A stretch of DNA of 11,099 nucleotides from assembly GCA_002684375.1 (NCBI GenBank), contig NYVC01000138.1, positions 10,198-21,296 on the forward strand. Direction: 5' to 3'. How positions within the stretch are numbered: position 1 is the first letter of the stretch; each line of letters starts with the position of its first letter. The notes under the pieces were generated by a model, which saw only the letters and a list, made by a program, of their open reading frames with translations, was not told the DNA's origin and made no database searches. This document shows, piece by piece, positions 1 through 7,306 of this stretch. The DNA comes from Marinovum sp. GTDB taxonomy: Bacteria; Pseudomonadota; Alphaproteobacteria; Rhodobacterales; Rhodobacteraceae. A program made the position numbers and the translations under genes.

Positions 1-682
1 CGGTCCCGTCGCGGGTTTCGAAATCATTGCCAAACACCGTTAGAGCGGGACGGTGCCCGCTGGCAACTTGGGCCAGAAATGGCATCAGGTTATCCGGCAC
101 ACCTTTGGGATTTTCACCAATTTCTCCTGAAGGGTGGGCTCCTGCAGGGTTGAAATAGCGTAAGCACACCGCAGATGCGTCGCGATGGGTGACGCTCCAG
201 TCTCGCAAAATTTGCTCAATCATTAATTTTGTGTGCCCATAAGGGTTTACTGGTTCTGTCGGGTGCTGTTCGTCATAGGGCAGGTATTGTGGCAGACCAT
301 AGACTGTGGCTGATGAGGAAAAGACAATTTTGTGACAGCCAACTCGCTCCATCCCTGCCAGCAATAACAGCGTGCCGCCAACGTTCTTACGATAATAGTC
401 TAAGGGGCGGGCAACACTGGCTCCCACTGCTTTCAATCCGGCGAAATGGATCACGCCATCGGGGTGAAACCGCTGTAATTCTGCAGAAACAGCTGTGGTA
501 TCGCACAGGTCTGCCTGCATGAAAGCCAAGTCGCGCTTGGTCAGTTTTCTTACCCTTTGCAACGCCGCGATATGACTATTAGATAGATCGTCGATCACGC
601 TTATATCATGTCCGGCATTCAGTAATTCAATAATGCTGTGGGTGCCGATATAGCCTGCACCTCCGGTCACAAGAAGTTTCAA
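1..682 (-). CDS. galE: UDP-glucose 4-epimerase, 3' end cut by window edge
   Basis: Interconverts UDP-glucose and UDP-galactose in the cytoplasm using tightly bound NAD+, feeding galactose use and the supply of sugars for LPS and exopolysaccharide. About 227 residues are visible; the family is usually about 330-340, so roughly the last third is missing beyond base 1. Seen: the Rossmann nucleotide loop GGAGYIG at residues 7-13, HFAGLKAVG near 79-87, SSSATVYG at 122-129 holding the catalytic Ser, and the YGHTK (YxxxK) motif at 148-152. This is the extended short-chain dehydrogenase signature of GalE. The start is read as TTG at 682 because the Rossmann strand begins there (KLLVTGGAG), no in-frame ATG is suitably placed, and a purine-rich AAGAGAG lies 9 bases upstream. 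A different NDP-sugar epimerase is possible but less likely, given the close match to GalE motifs. Confidence 0.93.
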   Translation of the reverse strand, partial: MKLLVTGGAGYIGTHSIIELLNAGHDISVIDDLSNSHIAALQRVRKLTKRDLAFMQADLCDTTAVSAELQRFHPDGVIHFAGLKAVGASVARPLDYYRKNVGGTLLLLAGMERVGCHKIVFSSSATVYGLPQYLPYDEQHPTEPVNPYGHTKLMIEQILRDWSVTHRDASAVCLRYFNPAGAHPSGEIGENPKGVPDNLMPFLAQVASGHRPALTVFGNDFETRDGT

Positions 683-942
683 AATAAGTAGCTCTCTTAA
701 TATTTGAGGCTTTATAATGCGAATGCCGGTCCAGTTTGCGGGGCAGTATTGAGTGCATATACCTAAAAAACATCAAAAATAGCAGCAGATGCCGGGCCTG
801 TCCATATAGAACTGGGGATACCTGCGGTCTTATAAAAATGTACATTGCCCGACTGTCGTTCCGCATCACCGCCAATAATTTCGGTTTGCCAAGAATTTTA
901 CCGGCGATGGTGCGTGGTGAGCCATGCAGGGCCTGATGCTAT

Positions 943-1491
943 TTAGTAAAACCCAACCTCGGCAACCTGAATGTCGGCATTATGGGCACGGCCATACGCG
1001 ACGATACCGATGGATTTCAACGACGTTGGTTTTGGCACTTTTCGCAGAATCCTGTTCGATTTTTTAAAGCTGTCAAATGGCAGGCGTATCTCTTGCCAGT
1101 TTTCAGTCACCTCAAAGGCGGCCTGATAATAATGCCATGGCAACAGTGTGCCCGACGTCCTTAGATGTACAAAATAGCCTTGACTGTTGCCACGGACCTT
1201 AATGGTTATCCCAGTGCTTTCGGCTGATGGCGCCGTTTTCAGGTCGTGGGCAAACTGGATGAACCCGCCGTTGTTTTCAAGGCTCACGGTGCCGGTCATA
1301 TGGGCAAAGGCCGTTCCGCTTTCACTTAAAAAGTTGACCTGCCCTTGTGATACGCCACCCATCACCTGATCCGAGACAAACCGCCACCGGGTTTCAGGGC
1401 TTGATTCAAAATTGTCCAAAACCGTGTCCCCGCCCTGTGCTGGGTTACCCAATGTAAGAGCCAGTATTGCGGCGGTTATCAGATGTTTCAT
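943..1491 (-). CDS. Secreted CIA30-domain protein
   Basis: About 182 residues. The N-terminus (MKHLITAAILALTLG) is a short basic residue plus hydrophobic run, a likely Sec signal peptide ending near NPAQGG, so the mature protein should be periplasmic or exported. The rest matches the CIA30 / complex I intermediate-associated protein 30 family: WRFVSDQVMGGVSQG near residues 36-50, then alternating beta-strand segments (NGGFIQFAHDL, GITIKVRGN, GYFVHLRTSG), the FEV...W.EIRLPF stretch, and a C-terminal IGIVAYG strand. The fold is a jelly-roll resembling a carbohydrate-binding module. The eukaryotic name refers to complex I assembly; for a bacterial exported member that role is doubtful and the function is unknown. 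It has its own candidate promoter and a strong ribosome site, with 148 bases separating it from the oxidoreductase upstream, so it is probably transcribed alone or by partial read-through. Confidence 0.85.
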   Translation of the reverse strand: MKHLITAAILALTLGNPAQGGDTVLDNFESSPETRWRFVSDQVMGGVSQGQVNFLSESGTAFAHMTGTVSLENNGGFIQFAHDLKTAPSAESTGITIKVRGNSQGYFVHLRTSGTLLPWHYYQAAFEVTENWQEIRLPFDSFKKSNRILRKVPKPTSLKSIGIVAYGRAHNADIQVAEVGFY

Positions 1492-1500
1492 GTTCATTTA

Positions 1501-1506
1501 CCTCCT
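1501..1506 (-). promoter_or_regulatory. Strong ribosome binding site that decides the CIA30 start
   Basis: A perfect AGGAGG on the minus strand. Two in-frame ATGs follow, at 1497 and 1491. Spacing is only 3 bases to the first but 9 bases to the second, so the second ATG is preferred, and it also gives a cleaner signal peptide (MKH...). The longer form would only add Met-Asn. Confidence 0.75.
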
Positions 1507-1544
1507 GTGACATACCGAAAAGCTAGGGCGATTGGGAAAAAGGT

Positions 1545-1573
1545 CTAATAGCTGTATCAGGCCGCGTTGTCAG
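1545..1573 (-). promoter_or_regulatory. Candidate sigma-70 promoter for the CIA30 gene
   Basis: On the minus strand, CTGACA (5 of 6 to the -35 consensus, 1573-1568) is followed after exactly 17 bases by TATTAG (4 of 6 to the -10 consensus, 1550-1545). This predicts a transcript start near 1538 and a leader of about 45 bases. Read by eye only. Confidence 0.35.
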
Positions 1574-1645
1574 GCTTATGTCGTTTGATGATAGAGCGGC
1601 ATAACACAGCTGTCTGTTTCGGCGGCCGGCTGCGAATGTGAAGCT

Positions 1646-2608
1646 CTAACCGATTTCAATGATCACTTTGCCGGTTGCCTTGCGGGTCCGCAATAGTTCA
1701 AGTCCCTCATTGCAATGTGCCAAAGGCAAAGTATGGCTGATGTGCGGCGTCAGTTTGCCACCTTGATACCATGCGATCAATTGGGCAAAGCTATCGGTCA
1801 GCACGGCTGGTTTTATCTTGCTATAACCACCCCAGTAATATCCGATTACCGTCAGGTTTTTCACCAGAAGGATATTGGCGGGTATTTGTGGCACCTCGCC
1901 ACTGGCAAAGCCTAACGGGAGAATTCGCGCCTCTGGATTGCACGCCCGCAAAGCCGCTTTGAATTGATCACCGCCGACCGGATCATAGACAACATCGGCC
2001 CCGCCCAAGGCCCGCACGATATCGCGAATATCATCGGTTTCGGAATTGATCAGATGGTCGGCTCCGGCGGCTTTGGCGACCTGTAACTTTTCGGCACCCC
2101 GCGCACATGCGATGACTTCGGCTCCCATTAGTTTGCCCAACTCAACTGCCGTTAAGCCGACTCCACCTGACGCACCTAAGACCAAGAGCCGTTCGCCGGG
2201 GCGAAGATGCGCTTTATAACCCAGCGCCACATGCGAAGTTCCATAGGCCACCAAAAACGCGGCGGCATCACGATCGGACATTTCTGCAGGCACTGGCACG
2301 CAGATATCAGCGGCTATAGCGGCATATTCAGCCAACCCTCCAAACCCGTTGTACGATGCAACTCGGTCACCAACCCGCAAATCTGTCACGCCGGCTCCCA
2401 CTTCGGTGACAGTGCCGCAGATTTCCATACCAAGGGTAAAGGGCAATTGGGGTCGCTCCTGATAGGTGCCTTTGATGATCAAAAGATCGCCAAAATTCAG
2501 TCCGCAGGTATGAATTTTAACCGTCACCTGCCCAGCCTCAGCCGTTGGAACGGGAATGTCACGCAAGACCAGTGGCTGGTCATAGTCGGTAAGCTGCATT
2601 GCTTTCAT
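1646..2608 (-). CDS. Quinone-oxidoreductase-type MDR family NAD(P)H oxidoreductase
   Basis: A 320-residue medium-chain dehydrogenase/reductase of the zeta-crystallin/QOR branch, full length for the group (about 320-330). It probably reduces quinones or activated double bonds (enals, enones, enoyl-type substrates) with NADPH in the cytoplasm; the substrate cannot be read from sequence. Seen: GroES-like N-terminal half with GLNFGD at 36-41 and LGMEICGTV at 59-67; nucleotide-binding loop GASGGVG at 145-151, typical of NADPH-using QORs; GKVIIEIG at the C-terminus. Neither the catalytic nor the structural zinc cysteine cluster of alcohol dehydrogenases is present, which argues against a zinc alcohol dehydrogenase. 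The start is ATG with AAGGA about 9 bases upstream (MKAMQL, usual for the family). It is divergent from mscS. Generic databases may label it 'NADPH:quinone oxidoreductase' or 'zinc-binding dehydrogenase'. Confidence 0.93.
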   Translation of the reverse strand: MKAMQLTDYDQPLVLRDIPVPTAEAGQVTVKIHTCGLNFGDLLIIKGTYQERPQLPFTLGMEICGTVTEVGAGVTDLRVGDRVASYNGFGGLAEYAAIAADICVPVPAEMSDRDAAAFLVAYGTSHVALGYKAHLRPGERLLVLGASGGVGLTAVELGKLMGAEVIACARGAEKLQVAKAAGADHLINSETDDIRDIVRALGGADVVYDPVGGDQFKAALRACNPEARILPLGFASGEVPQIPANILLVKNLTVIGYYWGGYSKIKPAVLTDSFAQLIAWYQGGKLTPHISHTLPLAHCNEGLELLRTRKATGKVIIEIG

Positions 2609-2863
2609 ATCTGCCGTCCTTTTCTTCTCTGTGGCGAGCTGTTTATGGGCTCGGGTATGTCCGGCTTACTTGTATTTTTAATTATGCAAATTGCCGGATT
2701 GTATCACCATGCTTGGCTGCGTAGATTGAACCAAATCAGGAATCAAGCACCAACCGCATGTGATCGCCAAAAGCTGACTTTTGCCCAATTGCCGGGCCTC
2801 TTTTTTGCAGCCGCGCAGGCGGACCACCGGGCGCCAGTTAAGTACTACGAAGGGAAGATAGCA
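2609..2863. other. Divergent intergenic region between the oxidoreductase and mscS
   Basis: This 255-base gap must hold the promoters for both outward-facing genes. An AT-rich patch near 2669-2690 is the likeliest place, and on the minus strand it contains CATAAT (5 of 6 to a -10), but I found no convincing paired -35 for either direction. The mscS frame stays open across the gap, yet the translated stretch resembles no MscS N-terminus. No RNA gene or repeat is apparent. Confidence 0.4.
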
Positions 2864-3691
2864 ATGAGTGCGCTACAGTCTTTACAGGGGTTTTTATCCA
2901 CGCAGCCCGTGATTGATTTCATGACAAACATTCTGGCAGCAATCTGTGTGCTGGTGGTGACTTTCATATTGTCACGCTGGGTGAAATCATCGATCGCGCA
3001 GCTGGGCTTTAAATATGACCAGCTTGACGATACGCTGTTTGTTTTTCTCAGCAAATTCTCGCAAATTGTGGTTATAATTGTCGGCGCGACTTTCGTGCTC
3101 AACAGTTTTGGCGTGCAGACCACCTCGATTGTGGCGCTGTTGGGCGCCGCGGGTCTTGCCGTGGGATTGGCACTGCAAGGCACGTTGTCAAATTTCGCGG
3201 CTGGCATCATGCTGATTGTATTCCGCCCATTCAAACAGGGGGATTTTGTCTCGGTATCGGGTCAGTCTGGAACAGTGAAAGAAATCTCTATTTTTACCAC
3301 TGAATTGGCAACCACGGATAATCTGCAGGTGATTGTGCCAAACGGGCAGGTCTGGGGCGCGCCAATTACAAATTACTCGGTGTATGATAAACGCAGGCTT
3401 GATCTTGTCTTCAGCGTCTCCTACGGCACAGATCTGGCGCGGGCAGACGCCGTTCTTACGGATCTGGTCGCAGGCGACACGCGCATCCACAAAGCACCTG
3501 ATCCCTTGATCAAAGTCAGCGCTTTGAACCAAAGTTCTGTCGATTTTACCTTGCGGTTGTGGTGCGACGCCTCGGACTATTTGACATTAAAGTTTGATCT
3601 GACCCGTCGTGTCAAAGAGGCCTTTGATGTCGCGGGTATCGAGATCCCTTTTCCGACCACCATGATTGTTAATTCTAACGACCCACGTTGA
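2864..3691 (+). CDS. mscS: Small-conductance mechanosensitive channel, MscS family
   Basis: An inner-membrane channel that opens under membrane tension and releases solutes on osmotic downshock. 275 residues, close to E. coli MscS (286), so this is the minimal three-helix type without extra domains. Seen: TM1 about 19-39, TM2 about 58-80, and pore helix TM3 about 86-122 with GAAGLAVGLALQG at 94-106. Leu98 and Leu102 align with the E. coli gate leucines 105 and 109, and Gln105-Gly106 with the hinge. FRPFKQGDFV opens the beta domain, with VPNGQV at 158-163, and a mixed alpha/beta cage domain follows to the end. The start at 2864 is chosen because AAGGG lies 9 bases upstream and the alignment to the family begins there. 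The frame is open upstream to 2207, but that part is antisense to the oxidoreductase. The stop is 66 bases before the next gene, so the two may be co-transcribed. Confidence 0.93.
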   Translation: MSALQSLQGFLSTQPVIDFMTNILAAICVLVVTFILSRWVKSSIAQLGFKYDQLDDTLFVFLSKFSQIVVIIVGATFVLNSFGVQTTSIVALLGAAGLAVGLALQGTLSNFAAGIMLIVFRPFKQGDFVSVSGQSGTVKEISIFTTELATTDNLQVIVPNGQVWGAPITNYSVYDKRRLDLVFSVSYGTDLARADAVLTDLVAGDTRIHKAPDPLIKVSALNQSSVDFTLRLWCDASDYLTLKFDLTRRVKEAFDVAGIEIPFPTTMIVNSNDPR

Positions 3692-3757
3692 GTATTCCTG
3701 AAATCTGGTCCCAAGGGGCTGTTGTTGGAAAATTCACAGTGCAGGTGGAGACACGAG

Positions 3758-5278
3758 ATGGCACGGCCAAAAATTGCAATTGCCACTTTTCAACATGAGA
3801 CAAATACCTTTGCCCCCTTTGTGACTGGTTGGGAGCAGTTTATGACACCGGGGTCATGGCCGGCTTTTTGCGTTGGCGATCAGATACTAGAGACTTGCAC
3901 CGGGCTTAATGTTCCTATCAGTGGGTTTATTGAGACGGCTTCAATGTGTGATTTGATACCCATTTCGTATGCTGTGGCCGAACCGGGTGGTCTGGTCACG
4001 CAAGCGGCCTTTGACGCGATTTGTGAACGCATGTTGACGGGGATCAAAGCGGCGGGGCGGCTGGATGGGCTATATCTTGATCTGCATGGTGCTATGGTGA
4101 CGGAACAGGCCGATGATGGCGAGGCGTTGCTTTTGAAACGGATTCGTGCGCTTGTCGGGGCAGATTTGCCGATTGTTGTCAGTCTTGATCTGCACGGTAA
4201 TATCAGCCCGGAGTTTTGTGATTTGGTCAGTGCGCTGGTGATCTATCGCACCTATCCTCATGTTGATATGGCCGAGACAGGGCGCCGCGCGGCGCGGGTA
4301 TTTGACACAATATTGCGCTGTGAAAAACTGCCCTACAAGTCTTTTAGACAAGTGGATTTCATGGTGCCTATCACCGCGCAGTCGACCCGCAGGCAGCCCG
4401 GGCAGCAGCTATATCAAAAGCTTGAAAGTTTGGAAATTCAGGGGGTTTTGTCGGTTGATCTGGCGTTTGGATTTCCTCCGGCCGATATTCCAAACTGTGG
4501 GATGTCGGTCTTTGCGTGTGGCTATGATCAAGCCGCGGTTGCGGCGGCTACCGCAACGGTTGTTGCAGCGCTGGCGGCGGCTGAAGACAGTTTTGACGAT
4601 CAATTAATGGCGGTGGATGATGCTGTGCAAACTGCAGGTGATCTGGCGAAACAGGCGCAGCGGCCGGTGATTATTGCGGATCCACAAGACAATCCCGGTG
4701 CGGGTTCAAGTGGTGACAGCACGGGAATTCTTGCAGCGCTTTTAAAGCATAACATCCCGGCGCTCTTGGGCATGTTCTGGGCGCCTGAGGCGGCCCGTTT
4801 GTGTCACAAAGCTGGTGTTGGGGCACAGGTCCAGTTGACCTTAGGCGGCACATTCCCCGAGCAAAATGGCCCAGAAATTGTTGTGACTGGATCAGTGAAA
4901 CACTTGTCAGAGGGTCGCTTTATCTGCGCTGGGCCGATGCTTGCAGGCATTTCTGCCAATCTTGGCAAGATGGCCGCAGTGACACTCACGCTGAAAAACT
5001 CTGGTGAAATTGTCGTTGTGATTGGCTCAAATCGTGCGCAGACGGCAGATCGAGAGATTTTTCGCCATATTGGCTGTGATCCGGAAAGCTATGGGATCGT
5101 GGTGGTTAAAAGTGCCATTCATTTTCTGGCGGATTTTGAACCGATTGCCGAGAGGGTGTTGTTCGCAGTAGCCGCCGGTCAAAATCCCTGTAAACTTACT
5201 GATATTCCCTATAAAAAGCTCCGTCAGGGGCTTCGGCTTGGGCCACAAGGCCCCGCGTTTATCAACCCTGAATATTAA
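3758..5278 (+). CDS. M81 family metallopeptidase (MlrC-like)
   Basis: 506 residues, the full usual length (about 490-510). The family prototype, MlrC of microcystin-degrading sphingomonads, cleaves a linear peptide from microcystin; most proteobacterial members have no known substrate. Seen: HETNTF at 13-18, LDLHGAMV at 108-114, SLDLHGN at 142-148 and YPHVD at 166-170. Glu14, His110, Asp144, His146 and His168 match, in order and almost exactly in spacing, the residues I recall as the MlrC metal and active site (Glu56, His150, Asp184, His186, His208), so the enzyme is predicted to be active and zinc-dependent. The C-terminal MlrC domain starts near residue 290 (VIIADPQDNPGAGSSGD). No signal peptide, so cytoplasmic. 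ATG 3758 is chosen because GGAG sits 7 bases upstream; an in-frame TTG at 3722 lacks a ribosome site. Nothing nearby encodes a microcystin pathway, so another peptide or amide is more likely the substrate. Confidence 0.92.
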   Translation: MARPKIAIATFQHETNTFAPFVTGWEQFMTPGSWPAFCVGDQILETCTGLNVPISGFIETASMCDLIPISYAVAEPGGLVTQAAFDAICERMLTGIKAAGRLDGLYLDLHGAMVTEQADDGEALLLKRIRALVGADLPIVVSLDLHGNISPEFCDLVSALVIYRTYPHVDMAETGRRAARVFDTILRCEKLPYKSFRQVDFMVPITAQSTRRQPGQQLYQKLESLEIQGVLSVDLAFGFPPADIPNCGMSVFACGYDQAAVAAATATVVAALAAAEDSFDDQLMAVDDAVQTAGDLAKQAQRPVIIADPQDNPGAGSSGDSTGILAALLKHNIPALLGMFWAPEAARLCHKAGVGAQVQLTLGGTFPEQNGPEIVVTGSVKHLSEGRFICAGPMLAGISANLGKMAAVTLTLKNSGEIVVVIGSNRAQTADREIFRHIGCDPESYGIVVVKSAIHFLADFEPIAERVLFAVAAGQNPCKLTDIPYKKLRQGLRLGPQGPAFINPEY

Positions 5279-5426
5279 ATGTCTGGCTTGACGCCAAATG
5301 CGTCTTGGTGATCATTGGCAATGCCTTGTTTTTGCGGTGTCACAGCGATGTGATGGCGCTGATCTGCGTGAAAGCCTTGGTATCGCGGCAGGGCGCATTG
5401 CGGTGGCAATTGTTTGGTTTTAGCCA

Positions 5427-5557
5427 GAGACTTTGAAATAACCTTACAGAAAAATCCCCTAACGGGTTGGGTCTAGGTGCTTTTGCGTGAAAATCATCCC
5501 ACGCCCCCCCTTTTCCTTGGCGTGTGATCTGCTAAGTCAACGCTTGAGACTTTGAAA
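5427..5557 (+). repeat. 12-base direct repeat in the nadE leader
   Basis: GAGACTTTGAAA occurs at 5427-5438 and again, identically, at 5546-5557, so the copies are 119 bases apart. The second copy ends at the ribosome site and just before the nadE start (AAGG at 5557-5560, ATG at 5569). It may be a regulator half-site or a chance duplication; the sequence alone does not decide. Confidence 0.45.
5485..5524 (+). promoter_or_regulatory. Two mutually exclusive short hairpins upstream of nadE
   Basis: GCGTG (5485-5489) can pair with CACGC (5500-5504). The same strand, as CACGCC (5500-5505), can instead pair with GGCGTG (5519-5524) across a C- and T-rich loop. The stems are only 5 and 6 base pairs, so an attenuator-like role is a suggestion only. 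The remainder of the 5279-5568 gap shows no gene I would support. Confidence 0.25.
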
Positions 5558-5568
5558 AGGCACCAAAT

Positions 5569-7227
5569 ATGACTGATAGGTTCCGTCTGACATTGGCACA
5601 AAGCAACCCCACCGTGGGTGATATAGATGGCAATGCCGCACTGGCCAGCCGGGTCTGGCAACAGGGCCGTGATGCCGGTGCCGATATGGTGGCTCTGCCG
5701 GAGATGTTTATCACCGGCTATAATGCGCAAGATCTGGTGGTCAAACCAGCGTTTCATCACGCGGCCATGGCTGCGGTGACGCAACTGGCCGCAGACTGTG
5801 CTGATGGTCCCGCGTTGGGGATCGGTGGTCCTTGGGCGGAAGATGGCAAACTTTACAATGCGTATTTCATTTTGCGCGGGGGTGAAATTACGTCTAGGGT
5901 GTTGAAAAACCACCTGCCAAACGAGACCGTCTTTGACGAGGTGCGGATCTTTGATGCCGGACCGCTGGGCGGGCCATATAGTGTGGGCGATACCCGTATT
6001 GGCAGCCCGATCTGCGAGGATGCTTGGTATGAGGATGTGTCTGAGACGCTGTCTGAAACCGGGGCAGAGTTTTTATTAATCCCCAATGGATCGCCCTATG
6101 ATCGCGAGAAATTATCGGTGCGTCAAAATATCATGGTGGCGCGGGTGATCGAAACCGGCCTGCCGCTGATTTACCTCAATATGGTCGGTGGGCAGGATGA
6201 TCAGGTGTTTGATGGCGGCAGTTTCGTGCTGAACCCCGGCGGTGCGCTGGCGGTGCAATTGCCGCTGTTTGAAGACACGGTTGCCCATATCGATTTACTG
6301 CGTGGTCCCGAGGGTTGGCGCGCCGAGGACGGGCCGAAAGCCAGAATTCCTGATATGCTGGAACAGGATTATCATGCGATGGTGCTGGGGGTGCGCGATT
6401 ATTTGCGTAAATCCGGTTTTGCCAAAGTTTTGTTGGGTTTATCGGGGGGGATCGACAGCGCGATTGTCGCCACGATTGCTGCCGACGCCATAGGTGCGGA
6501 GAATGTGCGCTGTGTGATGCTACCGTCCGACTATACCTCTGAAAGCTCTTTGCAGGATGCCAAAGCCGTCGCGGAAAATCTGGGATGTGCGTATGATTTT
6601 GTGCCCATCACAGAGGGACAGGCTGCGATCACCGGCACGCTTGCGCCATTGTTTGTGGGCACGCAGCCTGATCTGACCGAAGAAAACATCCAGTCGCGTC
6701 TGCGCGGTCTGCTGCTCATGGCACTGTCAAATAAATTTGGTGAAATGCTGTTGACCACAGGCAATAAATCCGAAGTGGCGGTGGGCTATGCGACGATATA
6801 CGGGGATATGGCAGGCGGGTATAATCCGATCAAAGATCTCTATAAAACGCGGGTTTTCGAGATTTGCCGCTGGCGTAACAACCAGCACCGTGGTTGGATG
6901 ATGGCACCCGCGGGGGCTGTCATCCCCGAGCGTGTGATCTCCAAACCACCCTCGGCCGAACTGCGCCCCGATCAAAAAGACAGCGACAGCCTGCCCGATT
7001 ATCCGGTGCTGGACGGCATTCTAGAGATGTTGGTTGACAAAGATGCTTCGGTTGCAGAGTGCGTTGCCGCAGGGTTTGCCGAGGCGGAGGTCAAACAGGT
7101 GCAGCATTTGCTCTATATCAGCGAGTACAAGCGGTTTCAGTCGGCTCCGGGTACACGGCTGAGCAAAAAGGCGTTCTGGCTTGACCGCCGTTATCCCATT
7201 GTCAATCGCTGGCGTGATCGCGGCTAG
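5569..7227 (+). CDS. nadE: Glutamine-dependent NAD+ synthetase
   Basis: Catalyses the last step of NAD+ synthesis: deamido-NAD+ plus ATP plus ammonia from glutamine gives NAD+, in the cytoplasm. 552 residues, the usual length of the two-domain bacterial form. N-terminal nitrilase-type glutaminase domain (about 1-260) with its catalytic triad visible: Glu45 in LPEMFITGY, Lys113 in LKNHLPN, and Cys149 in SPICEDAWY. C-terminal ATP-pyrophosphatase synthetase domain (about 263-552) with P-loop SGGIDS at 292-297, the TTGNKSEVAVGYAT stretch, and GDMAGGYNPIKDL. Both active sites look intact, so it should run on glutamine rather than free ammonia only. The start is ATG with AAGG 8 bases upstream. gltX follows 79 bases later on the same strand with no convincing terminator between them, so co-transcription is plausible; the glutaminase domain releases glutamate, the substrate of GltX. 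Confidence 0.97.
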   Translation: MTDRFRLTLAQSNPTVGDIDGNAALASRVWQQGRDAGADMVALPEMFITGYNAQDLVVKPAFHHAAMAAVTQLAADCADGPALGIGGPWAEDGKLYNAYFILRGGEITSRVLKNHLPNETVFDEVRIFDAGPLGGPYSVGDTRIGSPICEDAWYEDVSETLSETGAEFLLIPNGSPYDREKLSVRQNIMVARVIETGLPLIYLNMVGGQDDQVFDGGSFVLNPGGALAVQLPLFEDTVAHIDLLRGPEGWRAEDGPKARIPDMLEQDYHAMVLGVRDYLRKSGFAKVLLGLSGGIDSAIVATIAADAIGAENVRCVMLPSDYTSESSLQDAKAVAENLGCAYDFVPITEGQAAITGTLAPLFVGTQPDLTEENIQSRLRGLLLMALSNKFGEMLLTTGNKSEVAVGYATIYGDMAGGYNPIKDLYKTRVFEICRWRNNQHRGWMMAPAGAVIPERVISKPPSAELRPDQKDSDSLPDYPVLDGILEMLVDKDASVAECVAAGFAEAEVKQVQHLLYISEYKRFQSAPGTRLSKKAFWLDRRYPIVNRWRDRG

Positions 7228-7306
7228 CGAAAGCCGTCTCAGCGTCACGCTTTCTGGACAATGGCGGTCACATATGGGACACGGCCTGTGAACAGGAGAG
7301 ATTTCC

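Noticed and set aside
736..936. Plus-strand 66-codon frame between galE and the CIA30 gene.
   Set aside because: No ribosome site, no recognisable domain or membrane segment, and composition like random translation. The 683-942 gap more likely holds the galE leader; I saw a TATAAA-like element near 714-719 on the minus strand but no matching -35.
2783..2806. GCCC...GGGC hairpin followed by six T, resembling an intrinsic terminator upstream of mscS.
   Set aside because: Only 4 base pairs with a 7-base loop, and no plus-strand gene ends before it. Too weak to call.
2207..2863. Long upstream extension of the mscS reading frame (frame open from 2207).
   Set aside because: Bases 2207-2608 are antisense to the well-supported oxidoreductase gene, and the extra residues resemble no MscS N-terminus. 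The ATG at 2864 has a ribosome site and fits the family.
5298..5423. Plus-strand 41-codon frame (MRLGDHW...) after the M81 gene.
   Set aside because: No Shine-Dalgarno sequence and no recognisable family; length is within chance for this base composition.
7240..7258. AGCG-TCA-CGCT hairpin between nadE and gltX.
   Set aside because: Four base pairs, three-base loop, no T-run after it; not a credible terminator.
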